Source of the DNA: Hassallia sp050875635
GTDB taxonomy: Bacteria; Cyanobacteriota; Cyanobacteriia; Cyanobacteriales; Nostocaceae
Direction: 5' to 3'
Assembly (NCBI RefSeq): GCF_050875635.1
Contig: NZ_JBPAOH010000020.1
Location: 14,103 to 78,102, forward strand
DNA length: 64,000 nt
In this document: positions 43,878 through 53,746 of the stretch, in pieces
How the letters are laid out: each line of letters begins with the position of its first letter
How positions within the stretch are numbered: position 1 is the stretch's first letter
Program-made: the position numbers and the translations under genes
Notes under the pieces: generated by a model
The model's database searches: none
Told to the model about the DNA's origin: nothing
Seen by the model: the letters and a program-made list of their open reading frames with translations, nothing else

Positions 43878-46800
43878 CTAACAATTCGCGACGCTGACGA
43901 TGGTTACTCTACCTTGCGAACCATATCCAACTTCACTGATACAATTATTCGGGTCGTGAAGTTCGGCAATGATATGTTGTGCTGACTCTTGAGCGCTAAT
44001 AGCAGGATGTAAGTCAATTGCTCGACAAAATACTTTTTGCCATTCCCATCTCAAGGTTTTAGTTAATCCAAATAAACCGGCACTAATGGGACCATAATTT
44101 ACTTTATGTTCCAGTCCAAATGCTCCATCAAGACGCGCAGTGGTGCAGAAACAACTGCGTCCATAACGTGCCGCTTCATTCAGGGATTTTTTCAAATGTT
44201 TTGCTATCAGAAAAACGTGTTTAACGATCGCCTTTTCTTCTGCAAGATAAGGAATTTTCCCGTTGTGGCTGACTTGAAAGGCTGGATTGAGATGGATGAA
44301 AGCTCCAACCGCGCCATAATTAGTAGCGATCGCACTCAATTGTTGTTGCAAATGTTCCTCTGTTAAATCCAACAACTTGACATTAATCACTCCTGCTGGT
44401 AGAAGCGATGTTTGAAAAACTATCGATTGCGGGAAACTTAAAACAACCACTTTCCAGCCTTTGTCTATCAGTAATTCAGCCACTTGAGAAGTAGTGAGGG
44501 AACCATCATCGGTAATTAAACAGATGTGTCCCTCTGGTAAATTGAAGTCTAAAGAATCGGGTGGGGGCAGGATTTTGAGTTGGACGGGACGACGTTGTAC
44601 ATTATGTTTAACGTTGTCTAATTCCTCGTCTGACTCATACTGAAACTTTTTTTTTTCACCTCCAACCAGCTTCTGGAGATAATCGACAATTTGACCGATG
44701 GTGCGTAAATCTCCCAATTCTTCTACATTCGGCTTGGGTAAATCGGGATACATTTCTTGCATCGCACCCAAGATTTCTACCCGTTTGATTGAGTCAATCC
44801 CCAAATCAGCTTCCATATCCATGTCGAGTTCTAACATCTCTACTGGATAGCCGGTTTTATCACTGGTGATGGCTAACAAAGTTGCACCTAAGTCTGCAAT
44901 CTCACTAGCTGCTGATGCATCTATTGTTTCAACTGTTTTTGTGACTTCGATTTCCGTAACTACTGGCTGAGGAATAACAATTGCCGGAACTTCCGTAGCT
45001 GTTTGTACTTCTTGAATAGCTATTTCTACGGAAACTTTTTGCGAAGCATGAGATTGCAGATATTCGACAATTTGACCGATAGTGCGTTTTTCTGCTAATT
45101 CTTCAAGATTTGGCTTGGGCAAGTCAGGATACATTTCCTGCAACGCACCGAGGATTTCTACCCGCTTAATCGAGTCAATTCCTAAGTCAGCCTCCATATC
45201 CATTTCCATTTCCAGCATCTCGACTGGGTAGCCTGTTTTATCGCTGGTAATGGCTAAAAGGTTGTTACCCAACTCAGTCAAGTTTACCGTTGTATCAGAA
45301 GTAGTTGCTAATGTAGATTGTGTGCTGATTGCTACATTAACGTTGACTGCGGGTGCTTCGACAATCGGTTGCGGTGGTGTTTCTACAACCTTGGCGGTGA
45401 CTGCGGGTGCTTCAACTACAGGCTGCGGTGGTGTTTCTACTACCTTAACTGTGACTGCGGGTGCTTCCACAACAGGTTGCGGTATTACTGGGGTAGTGAC
45501 TGCGGGTGCTTCAACTACAGGCTGTGGTGGCGTTTCTAGAACCTTGACTGTGGGTGCTTCAACTACAGGTTGCGGTATTACTGGGGTAGTGACTGCGGGT
45601 ACTTCCACAACAGGTTGGGGTGCTGTTTCCAATACCTTAGCGACAGGTGCGGATGCTTCTACAACAGGTTGATGGTTGACGGTATCTGAAGAACCTAGTC
45701 CCCAGTCCCTAGTCTCCAGTCCCCCAGAAACTAACTGAGCATACTCTTGCTGTATCAGTTGAAAAAAGCTCTTGGTATACTCTACCTGTTCCTTGAGATA
45801 CTGCTCATGAATGCGTAGGGTTTCACCTTGTTGAGAGTGAAACTGCATCATGCTACGCTCTAAACTTGCTTTGAGAAATGGTAAAAGTTCTGACGCTGAC
45901 TGTGAAGAGTTACCAGCAAACACAGAATTCTGCTGTTGCATCAGTTGGAAAAATGTTCTCGCATATTCCATCTGATGATTTAGATAAGTTCCGTGAAGTT
46001 GTAAATTTTCGCTTTGATTTTGCTGAAACTGTGTCAGGAGGAACTCTAAACTTTCTAAAACCTGTTGGTAATTTAAAGGTTTTTCTGGCTTGGGCATATG
46101 CGACTCCAGAACTAATTGATGAGATGGCGCAGGTTGGATCTCAGGAATTTCTTGTGTGGTAATATCACTCACCGCAGAGGTATTGATAGGCGCAGGTTGG
46201 ATCTCAGGAGTTTCCTGTGTGGTAATATCACTCACCGCAGAGGTATCGATAACGGCGTTTTTATTGTGTCCGTTGCTTTTGATGACTGCTGGTGTGGGAG
46301 TAGTCACTTCTAACTTCACTTCCACCCCTTCTTCAGTGGTAAAGACGGGAACGACAAGCGCATTATCTTCAGATTGGCTGACGGGTAATGTTACTTGATG
46401 TCCGTCTTGCAAAGCTGTAGCAAAGGCGTTTTTCGTTTTTTCAGAGCGATAATTAGTGCCGTTTAACCGGACATTTAACGCTTTGTTTTTCTGGGTTGGG
46501 GGAACTTGCGGTGTAAGTTGGTAGGGGTCGAGATTTTTTAGAGACAAACCAGCGACGCGCAACTGTACTACAGCTTCTCGCAAAGAACGATCGCTATCTT
46601 TTTGAGCGCTGGGATTCAAAGCGATCGCTAAATGCGGGCGATCGCCTAAAATATCTTTCACCAAGTTAGAAAGAATTCTCCTCGGTCCGAACTCCACAAA
46701 GCAGTAACCACCCGCAGCATAGATATTTTCAATCTCCTGCTTAAACAGCACCGATTTGCTGAGGTGAGATTCCAAAACTTGGTGAATTGCTTGCGGTTCT

Positions 46801-49400
46801 TGAGGATACTGCTTACCTGTCACGTTGGTGAAAACAGGTATTTGCGGACTGTGGAAGCTGACAGTTTTACTAGCGATCGCAAAGGATTTTTGAGCAAAGG
46901 CAATCAATGGTGTGTGGAAAGCCGCAGAAACAGGTAGCAAAACAGCCGCGTATCCTTTTTCTTGCAAAGCTTGCCGTACTTTGTTGATTTCGGTCGTCAA
47001 TCCCGCTAAGACAACTTGATTCGGGGAATTTTGATTAGCGATCGTCACTTGGGGAAAATGCTTTAAAACCGCTTCCACCTTACTGATATCTTCTTTAACA
47101 GCCAGCATCGCTCCCGCATCATGATCGGGGTCTTGCGGAGCCGCCATTGCCTGTCCTCTAGCTTTGACGAGATATAGGTAGTCTTCCTCACTGACAACCC
47201 CCGCAGCCCACAAAGCGGTGAGTTCTCCAAAGCTGTGTCCGGCAACGAAATCTGACTCAAACCCGGCTTCTTGCAAGATTTTATACATACCTGCGCTCAA
47301 CACCCCAATTGCTGGTTGAGCATATTCTGTGCGTTGCAATGCGGCAACTTGAGCATTTTTCTCTGATTCCTCAAATGCCGGTTGAGGAAACACGATTTCT
47401 GAAAGTGGCTGCAAATTGTCTTTGAGTAACAGACTATCCATGTAGCCATAAAGACGCCGCAAGCTGGGGAAATTCATCGCCAGTTCTCGACCCATTTCTA
47501 GGTATTGAGAACCTTGTCCAGAGAAGAGAGAGACGACTTTGCCTTTGAGGTTAAGACCAGAAGCGCGGTAATATACTCCTTGGGGATGTTCCCAAGATGC
47601 AGATGAAGCCCGATTTCTCAAACAATCAAGACTAATTTGCAGGAATTTAGCAGCTTGAGTCAGAGAATCAACAACAAATCCGACTCTAGGGGCATTTAAA
47701 GGAATTTCTGTAGATTTGCACTCTTCAATTAGTGCTGCATAATGCTTGTCAGCATCAGGTAAGCGCAACTGACTTAAAATCTCTTCACATTTGCTCACCA
47801 ATTGCGCGTGAGTTTCTGCGAACAGCACCACCTCACTCGGCGTATTGTGTACGCGGTAAGCGCGATTGTGTTCGGCTGTATGTTCTTCTAAAACAACGTG
47901 ATAATTTGTCCCACCAAAGCCGAAAGAACTGACACCGGCACGTCTTGGCGGTTCACCTTCTGCGCGAATCCAAGGTCTAGTTTCGGTATTCAAATAAAAT
48001 GCAGAATTTTTGATATTTAATTTCGGGTTCGGTTCGGTAATGTTGATTGTTGGGGGCAATATTTTGTGATGTAGCGCCAAAGCCGTTTTAATTAAACTTG
48101 CCGCACCCGCTGCTGCTTTGGTGTGTCCGATTTGCGACTTGACGCTACCAAGGGCGATATGCTGTCTTTTGTCTTCACCAAAAAACTCTTTCAAAGATGA
48201 GAATTCGGTGGGGTCGCCTGCCATTGTACCTGTACCGTGCGCTTCCACCAAACCGATGCTTTCGGGTGCAAAGCCGGCATCTTCATAAGCACGTTCTAAG
48301 GCTTTTACCTGCCCTTCTAGACGCGGTGCATAGATGCTTTTATACCGTCCATCGCTGGATGTGCCGATACCTTTGATAACTGCATAGATTTTGTCATTGT
48401 CTCTTTCCGCATCTTCCAGCCGTTTGAGCAAAATCATGCCGACACCTTCACCTAGCATCATCCCATCCGATTTAGCATCGAAAGGTTTGACTTTATCACC
48501 AGGAGAAACCGCCGGTGTTTTGCTGAAAGAGATATAAGCCATTACCGAGTTATCTAAGTCAACTCCACCAGTCAGCATCATGTCGCTGCGATGTTCTGTC
48601 AACTCGCTAATTGCCAGTTTTAAAGCACCGAATGAACTCGCACAAGCAGCATCAACTACACAATTTATCCCGCCAAAGTTGAGACGGTTGGCAATTCTGC
48701 CGGCGACTACATTACCTAACATGCCGGGAAAGGCGTTTTCGTTCCAATTTACATAAGCGCTTTTGATTTTATCGACGATTTTTTGAGTATCTTCATCAGA
48801 TAAACCGCTGCTTTTGAGTACTTTTTCCCAGACGGGATATTGCAATCTGGCTGCTAGTGGCATTGCTAATTGTCCACCTTGCGCGACACCTAAAACTACA
48901 CCAACGTTCTCGCGATTAAACTCGCGAAGTTCGCTGTAGTTGGCATCTTCCATTGCTTCTTTGGCAATGACTAAACTTAGCAGTTGAGAAACATCTGTAA
49001 CTTCTAAGATGTTAGGAGGCAATCCGAATTCCATCGGGTTAAAATCAACTTCGGGAATGAATCCGCCTCGTTTGCAATAAGTTTTATCTTTGGTTGTTCT
49101 GGGGTCTGGGTCGTAGTATTCGTCTATGTTCCAGTGTGAGGCAGGAACATCGGTGATACAGTCAATTTTGTTAACGATATTATCCCAGTATTCTTGTAAG
49201 TTTCTCGATTGCGGAAAAAGAGAAGCCATGCCAATAATGGCTATAGGATTGTGTTGAAGTTGTCTGTTAATTTTGTTGATTGACATTTTATTTTCCGACT
49301 TCATTTTTTTCTCCTCTATAACCTTAAGCACAGCCAGTTCACAATTGTTTATCTGGTCTTTCAACTGCTGAAGCGCAGTATCAATTGAATAAGCAGACAT
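43878..49400 (-). CDS. hglE: heterocyst glycolipid synthase HglE (KS-AT-ACP-ACP-KR')
   Basis: An 1840-residue type I PKS of the PUFA-synthase (PfaA-like) kind. KS at about 50-480, with VVDAACASSFGALKLAI (Cys near 249), VEAHGTGTMAGDPTEF and GSVKSQIGHTKAAAGAASLI. AT at about 625-930, with SLFSGQGSQYLEMGREL and FVAGHSFGELTALWAAG (Ser near 721). Then a long linker with PQPVVEAPAVT-type repeats (about 1250-1370). Two ACPs each have EADLGIDSIKRVEIL (near 1408 and 1533). Residues 1610-1840 are the non-catalytic half of a ketoreductase. The first 32 residues (ALQQLKDQINNCELAVLKVI) look like a docking coil; an alternative start at Met-33 follows GAGGAG. It heads the leftward operon. Confidence 0.95.
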   Translation of the reverse strand: MSAYSIDTALQQLKDQINNCELAVLKVIEEKKMKSENKMSINKINRQLQHNPIAIIGMASLFPQSRNLQEYWDNIVNKIDCITDVPASHWNIDEYYDPDPRTTKDKTYCKRGGFIPEVDFNPMEFGLPPNILEVTDVSQLLSLVIAKEAMEDANYSELREFNRENVGVVLGVAQGGQLAMPLAARLQYPVWEKVLKSSGLSDEDTQKIVDKIKSAYVNWNENAFPGMLGNVVAGRIANRLNFGGINCVVDAACASSFGALKLAISELTEHRSDMMLTGGVDLDNSVMAYISFSKTPAVSPGDKVKPFDAKSDGMMLGEGVGMILLKRLEDAERDNDKIYAVIKGIGTSSDGRYKSIYAPRLEGQVKALERAYEDAGFAPESIGLVEAHGTGTMAGDPTEFSSLKEFFGEDKRQHIALGSVKSQIGHTKAAAGAASLIKTALALHHKILPPTINITEPNPKLNIKNSAFYLNTETRPWIRAEGEPPRRAGVSSFGFGGTNYHVVLEEHTAEHNRAYRVHNTPSEVVLFAETHAQLVSKCEEILSQLRLPDADKHYAALIEECKSTEIPLNAPRVGFVVDSLTQAAKFLQISLDCLRNRASSASWEHPQGVYYRASGLNLKGKVVSLFSGQGSQYLEMGRELAMNFPSLRRLYGYMDSLLLKDNLQPLSEIVFPQPAFEESEKNAQVAALQRTEYAQPAIGVLSAGMYKILQEAGFESDFVAGHSFGELTALWAAGVVSEEDYLYLVKARGQAMAAPQDPDHDAGAMLAVKEDISKVEAVLKHFPQVTIANQNSPNQVVLAGLTTEINKVRQALQEKGYAAVLLPVSAAFHTPLIAFAQKSFAIASKTVSFHSPQIPVFTNVTGKQYPQEPQAIHQVLESHLSKSVLFKQEIENIYAAGGYCFVEFGPRRILSNLVKDILGDRPHLAIALNPSAQKDSDRSLREAVVQLRVAGLSLKNLDPYQLTPQVPPTQKNKALNVRLNGTNYRSEKTKNAFATALQDGHQVTLPVSQSEDNALVVPVFTTEEGVEVKLEVTTPTPAVIKSNGHNKNAVIDTSAVSDITTQETPEIQPAPINTSAVSDITTQEIPEIQPAPSHQLVLESHMPKPEKPLNYQQVLESLEFLLTQFQQNQSENLQLHGTYLNHQMEYARTFFQLMQQQNSVFAGNSSQSASELLPFLKASLERSMMQFHSQQGETLRIHEQYLKEQVEYTKSFFQLIQQEYAQLVSGGLETRDWGLGSSDTVNHQPVVEASAPVAKVLETAPQPVVEVPAVTTPVIPQPVVEAPTVKVLETPPQPVVEAPAVTTPVIPQPVVEAPAVTVKVVETPPQPVVEAPAVTAKVVETPPQPIVEAPAVNVNVAISTQSTLATTSDTTVNLTELGNNLLAITSDKTGYPVEMLEMEMDMEADLGIDSIKRVEILGALQEMYPDLPKPNLEELAEKRTIGQIVEYLQSHASQKVSVEIAIQEVQTATEVPAIVIPQPVVTEIEVTKTVETIDASAASEIADLGATLLAITSDKTGYPVEMLELDMDMEADLGIDSIKRVEILGAMQEMYPDLPKPNVEELGDLRTIGQIVDYLQKLVGGEKKKFQYESDEELDNVKHNVQRRPVQLKILPPPDSLDFNLPEGHICLITDDGSLTTSQVAELLIDKGWKVVVLSFPQSIVFQTSLLPAGVINVKLLDLTEEHLQQQLSAIATNYGAVGAFIHLNPAFQVSHNGKIPYLAEEKAIVKHVFLIAKHLKKSLNEAARYGRSCFCTTARLDGAFGLEHKVNYGPISAGLFGLTKTLRWEWQKVFCRAIDLHPAISAQESAQHIIAELHDPNNCISEVGYGSQGRVTIVSVANC

Positions 49401-51045
49401 AGGAGGTAGCCTGATTCTTAGTACTGTGGAGTGTGAAGCTACAGCAATTTCTATTGCCTACCAATGCAGGAACTATCTCTTCTAAGCAGCTAGCTATCCT
49501 CAGAAGTGTTCGCTTTCTTCTAAATGCTTTTATCGATTGGCAACACTACATAACACAACAGGCGATGCCGCAACAAAACTATACAGCAATACAATGAATG
49601 ATATTGTGTTGTTATGTCGATTACATTGTTGAAATCGGTCTAAGCCTAATTGCAGTGCCCCTTCTGCTTAACTAATGAATAGAAAGAGTGAAAATTGAGT
49701 AGTAGCTATTAGGACATAAACGCATTTTTTTCAGACCTGGTTTGATTATCTAGCTCAATTGCAGCAACGTAGCTGGTGTTAATAACCACGTTCTTATGAT
49801 TGATAAATGTCATAGCCAGTTTCAACGTCCCGGATAATACATTTTATAGAACTCACCTTCAAAAAGTTGACAATTACGTTACAAAAAACATCACCTTTAA
49901 TCGGGATTTATCTAAGACTCGGAAAAACAATAAAACTATCGCTTCGGTGATGGCAATGAGGCTTTTTTTAGTAATTCTTACTTTTGATATTTTCAGAAAG
50001 TAACTTATGCGCCTCACCGCTTTGAAGCATTTGAATTAATACAAACACTAGCACAGCTTGAATAAACTGAATAGTTCGTTTTGGATAATTTTAGGAAATA
50101 AATAGATTTTTCCTGATGTCAATTTTGAACAGAATAGAACACATAAGTATAATTTACAACTTTTATTGATAATCAGATAATTCTGTCATTTTTGGGTTAT
50201 CCATCTATTTTATCTAGATTAAAAAATAAATAACAACTTTTCGTTAATTAATATAAAGATTCAATGAATACACCCAAATCATGCATACTCACTCCTTCGA
50301 TATTTTTAAAACAACATCATAATTAAGTCGAGTATCATCAAGTTTAAATAAAAATAAACTTACAAGTTTAAAAAGTTATTTATCAAACAATTAGGAATTT
50401 GTTGATAGTACACAATAAACATAATATTTGTGAATAATTGCTATATTTCTAGGACGGCTATTGGAGATTGAGAAGTTGATGAATCAATTACAATGGGAAA
50501 AGCAAGCAGATTATTTACAGAAGCCAATCATCAAAATTAAATATTTATTGTCATTAAATGAAGACTGCAAAAAATACGTTTAGTATTTTTGACGACATTT
50601 TAAGTTGAGGGTTATAGAGAATAATTAAGTTGACAAAATCAATAAATTTTGCGAAAGTGAAAAACAAGTTTGTAATTTTTACTTTTATCCAAGTGATTTC
50701 ATCGGCGTTTCGTTCTGATTGATATTTAGGTTTTTTAGGAACGCGCTTTTGGGCACATTTTTTTATCTAATACAAACTTAGGATAAAGTTGATTGAGACT
50801 TTGCGATAACGCTCTTCTTAATTTTGCCGCCAATATATTACTTAGTTGCGGATGCGATGAAAGGTAACAAACTACGAAAGCAAGATACTGCCTTGTCTAC
50901 GTATACAACAATATGACATTTTCGTAAATTAAGCTAAAACCAGACAATGTAAGCTCATAAAAGTTAATTTCTGGATAAGTCGATTTCAGTTAATTGATGT
51001 AGCCATTTAGGCTATTCTCTGGCGTAGCAAAATTGGGATGAAAAT
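49401..51045. promoter_or_regulatory. 1.6-kb divergent intergenic region between hglE and hgdB
   Basis: This very AT-rich region lies between the two outward-transcribed arms of the HGL island and should hold both promoters. I find no convincing gene: a 67-codon frame at 49800-50003 and a 34-codon frame at 50479-50583 (MNQLQWEKQADYL, preceded by GGAG) lack recognisable features, though the latter could be a small peptide. I looked for GTA-N8-TAC (NtcA) sites and found only near-misses with wrong spacing. It is longer than needed for promoters and may be the scar of lost genes. Confidence 0.5.
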
Positions 51046-52248
51046 ATGTCAGTAGACAAAGAAAGCCACTTATTTAAAAAACCTCAAAGTCGGTGGCGAG
51101 TAATTTTGGCAGCTTCAATTGCTGCAACAACCGGGCTAGTATTTTTCTATGGTTCTTCAAGATTTGCGTCTGAATATAAAGCACAAACTCAGCCAGTAAA
51201 TCCGCCAAAAACTGCCCCTGCAAGAGTGGCTGTTACAGCGTTAGGACGGATAGAACCTGAAGGTGAAGTGACTTATTTGTCTGCTCCTCATTCAATTAAT
51301 GGTGTGCGAGTTGAAAAACTGTTAGTGAAGGAAGGAGATCAGGTTAAGAAAGGGCAAGTGTTGGCATTGCTAGAAGATTATGCTCGCAGTAAATCAGCTT
51401 TGCAACAGTCTGTAGACAAACTGCAAATTGCTCAAGCCAAATTAGGGCAGGTAAGAGCAGGAGCTAAATCTGGAGATGTCGATGCTCAAAAAGCAGCGAT
51501 CGCTAGTTTAGAGTCGCAATTAAAAGGAGAAGTCGCAACTCAACAAGCGACCATCGCTCGCATTCAAGCGCAGTTAGAAAATGCTGATACTGAGAATAAT
51601 CGATACCAGCAATTATATAAAGAAGGTGCGATCGCTGCTTCAGTATTAGATAGCAAGACTTTGCAACTCAAGACAGTACAACAGCAGCTTGAAGAAGCTC
51701 AAGCTACCCTCAACCGCACTACCAACACTCTCAATGACCAGCTAAAACAGGAAAAAGCCAAACTTGGAAGCATTAAAGAAGTGCGTCCTGTAGATGTGCA
51801 ATTGGCACAAAGCGAAGTCAAAAGTGCAATGACTGCGATCGCTCAAGCAAAAGCAGACATGGATTTAACTTATATCAAAGCTCCCATAGATGGAAAGATT
51901 TTGAAAATCCATGCCAGAACCGGAGAAGTAATCAGCACTTCTGGCTTTGCGGAAATAGGTAAAACATCGCAAATGTTTGTCGTCGCAGAAGTCTATCAAA
52001 CCGATATTCAAAAAGTGCGTCTCGGTCAAAAAGCCACCATTACCAGTCCTGCAATTTCTCAACCATTGCAGGGAACTGTAAGTGAAGTTGGTTGGCAAGT
52101 TGACAAACAAAATATCTTTAGTCTCAATCCCGGATCGGACACAGACCGGAAAATAGTTAAAGTAAAAATTCGCCTCGACAATCCAGCAGATAGTAAACGA
52201 GTTGCTCGTTTAACCAACTTACAAGTAGATGTCGCTATTAAAATCTAG
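51046..52248 (+). CDS. hgdB: DevB-type membrane fusion protein HgdB
   Basis: A 400-residue periplasmic adaptor of the HlyD/DevB class. It has a short cytoplasmic start, one membrane helix (about 19-36, VILAASIAATTGLVFFYG) and a lipoyl-like half (VEKLLVKEGDQVKKGQVLAL). A long coiled-coil hairpin (about 110-260, rich in Gln, Leu and Lys) and a second lipoyl half with beta-barrel (LTYIKAPIDGKILKIHARTG, VRLGQKATITSPA) follow. It would link the inner-membrane permease to a TolC-like outer-membrane channel during export of heterocyst glycolipid. It heads a rightward operon with hgdC and hgdA in the order I recall from PCC 7120. Confidence 0.92.
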   Translation: MSVDKESHLFKKPQSRWRVILAASIAATTGLVFFYGSSRFASEYKAQTQPVNPPKTAPARVAVTALGRIEPEGEVTYLSAPHSINGVRVEKLLVKEGDQVKKGQVLALLEDYARSKSALQQSVDKLQIAQAKLGQVRAGAKSGDVDAQKAAIASLESQLKGEVATQQATIARIQAQLENADTENNRYQQLYKEGAIAASVLDSKTLQLKTVQQQLEEAQATLNRTTNTLNDQLKQEKAKLGSIKEVRPVDVQLAQSEVKSAMTAIAQAKADMDLTYIKAPIDGKILKIHARTGEVISTSGFAEIGKTSQMFVVAEVYQTDIQKVRLGQKATITSPAISQPLQGTVSEVGWQVDKQNIFSLNPGSDTDRKIVKVKIRLDNPADSKRVARLTNLQVDVAIKI

Positions 52249-52249
52249 C

Positions 52250-52397
52250 ATTAGTTATTGGTTAGTAGTTAGTAGTTAGTAGTTAGTTGATAGTGGTAAT
52301 TTGAAGAGGGGAAAAGGGGAAATGCCCAATGTCCACTAACAACCAACAACTAACAACCAACAACCAACAACTAACAATTAACAACTAACAACTAATA
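52250..52397. repeat. heptamer array between hgdB and hgdC
   Basis: TTAGTTAGTAGTTAG and AACAACCAACAACTAACAAC-type units fill the whole gap and can pair with each other in the transcript. Confidence 0.85.
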
Positions 52398-53576
52398 ATG
52401 GCATTCAAAATTCCCTTAGCATGGCTACAGCTAGCTCAACAAAAAGTTCGTTTTCTAGTAGCTGTAGCAGGTATCGCATTTATTGTGCTGCTGATGTTTG
52501 TCCAACTTGGATTCCAAGATGCACTTTATTCAAGTGCTACCGCAGTACATCAAAGTTTGCGAGGAGATTTATTTTTAGTTAGTTCTCAATATAAATCTTT
52601 GACATCGGCTCAAAGCTTTTCTCGTACTCGTTTGTTTCAAGCACTAGGATTTGATGGTGTAGAGTCAGTTAGCCCTATATATGTACAATTTGCTAAATTA
52701 AAAAACCCCGAAACCGGAGAGAAATACTCAATATATGTTATTGGAATCGACCCTGGTAGAAATGTTTTGAATATACCGGAAGTTGACCAAAATTTAGATA
52801 AGCTCAAAATTCCAGACGTGATGCTTTTTGACCGACTTTCTCGCCCAGAGTTTGGACCGATCGCCGCAAATTTTGAGAAATCAGACAAAGAACAAGTAAT
52901 TGAAATATTTCCCTTTAATGCATTAACTGGTTACAGAGTTAGAGTGGGTGGTTTATTCAGCCTTGGTCCCTCCTTTGGAGTAGATGGAAGTTTACTTGTT
53001 AGTGACTCAACTTTCTTCAGAATAGATCCAAATAGCCGTACATCAGAAATGATAGATATGGGTGTTGTTACCCTCAAACCTGGTGTTGATGCAGAAGCCG
53101 TTTTAGCACATTTGCGAGCAGAATTACCTGATGATGTCCAAATATTTACTCACCAAGGCTTTATTGACTTTGAGAAAAATTATTGGTCAATTAGAACACC
53201 GATTGGCTTTATCCTTAACCTTATGCTAACAATGGCTTCTGTTGTTGGTGTGGTCATCGTCTATCAAATTCTTTACAGTAATATTGCTACTCAATTCGTT
53301 GCCTACGCCACTTTAAAAGCTATAGGTTATGCGAATAATTATTTATTAATTGTAGTTTTTCAACAAGCTTTAATCTTGGCAATTCTCAGTTATATTCCGG
53401 GATTTGCTTTTTCCTTAGGTTTATATGACTTTGCAATGAAAGCTACTAACTTGCCAATAAGGATGACTTTTAATAATGCACTAATTGTATTGGTATCAAC
53501 AGTTTTAATGTGTATTACTTCGGGAACACTTGCAATTAATAAACTCCGTTCCGCCGACCCAGCAGACATTTTTTAA
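52398..53576 (+). CDS. hgdC: DevC-type ABC permease HgdC
   Basis: A 392-residue inner-membrane protein of the FtsX/MacB permease class. One helix lies near residues 16-38 (VRFLVAVAGIAFIVLLMFVQ), then a large periplasmic domain (about 40-265), then three C-terminal helices (SIRTPIGFILNLMLTMASVV, LLIVVFQQALILAILSYIPG, ALIVLVSTVLMCITSGTLA). It matches the DevC subfamily including the AVHQSLRGDLFLVSSQYKSL segment. With HgdB it would form the exporter of heterocyst glycolipid. The usual cognate ATPase (DevA) is not encoded here, so the complex must borrow one. Confidence 0.92.
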   Translation: MAFKIPLAWLQLAQQKVRFLVAVAGIAFIVLLMFVQLGFQDALYSSATAVHQSLRGDLFLVSSQYKSLTSAQSFSRTRLFQALGFDGVESVSPIYVQFAKLKNPETGEKYSIYVIGIDPGRNVLNIPEVDQNLDKLKIPDVMLFDRLSRPEFGPIAANFEKSDKEQVIEIFPFNALTGYRVRVGGLFSLGPSFGVDGSLLVSDSTFFRIDPNSRTSEMIDMGVVTLKPGVDAEAVLAHLRAELPDDVQIFTHQGFIDFEKNYWSIRTPIGFILNLMLTMASVVGVVIVYQILYSNIATQFVAYATLKAIGYANNYLLIVVFQQALILAILSYIPGFAFSLGLYDFAMKATNLPIRMTFNNALIVLVSTVLMCITSGTLAINKLRSADPADIF

Positions 53577-53577
53577 A

Positions 53578-53745
53578 TGGGATAATGGTTAATTGTTAGT
53601 GGGTAGTGGATAGTGGTTAGTTGTTAGTGGGTAGTAGATAGTGGTTAATACAATACCCATCAACTATCAACCATCAACCATCAACCATCAACCATCAACC
53701 ATCAACCATCAACTATCAACTATCAACTAACACCTAACAACCAAC
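53578..53745. repeat. heptamer array between hgdC and hgdA
   Basis: GGATAGTGGTTAGTTGTTAGTGGG units followed by eight or more CATCAAC/TATCAAC heptamers. It resembles the arrays at 43700 and 52250 and fills the gap up to the hgdA start, replacing any ordinary ribosome binding site. Confidence 0.85.
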
Positions 53746-53746
53746 A

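Noticed and set aside
45250..45672. 140-codon plus-strand ORF opposite hglE
   Set aside because: It is the antisense of the Pro/Val-rich linker repeats of HglE; its regularity comes from the repeat, not from coding selection.
49401..51045. NtcA-type GTA-N8-TAC promoter sites for hglE or hgdB
   Set aside because: Only versions with spacing 5 or 6 were found (for example GTATAATTTAC, GTAACAAACTAC), so I do not claim a site.
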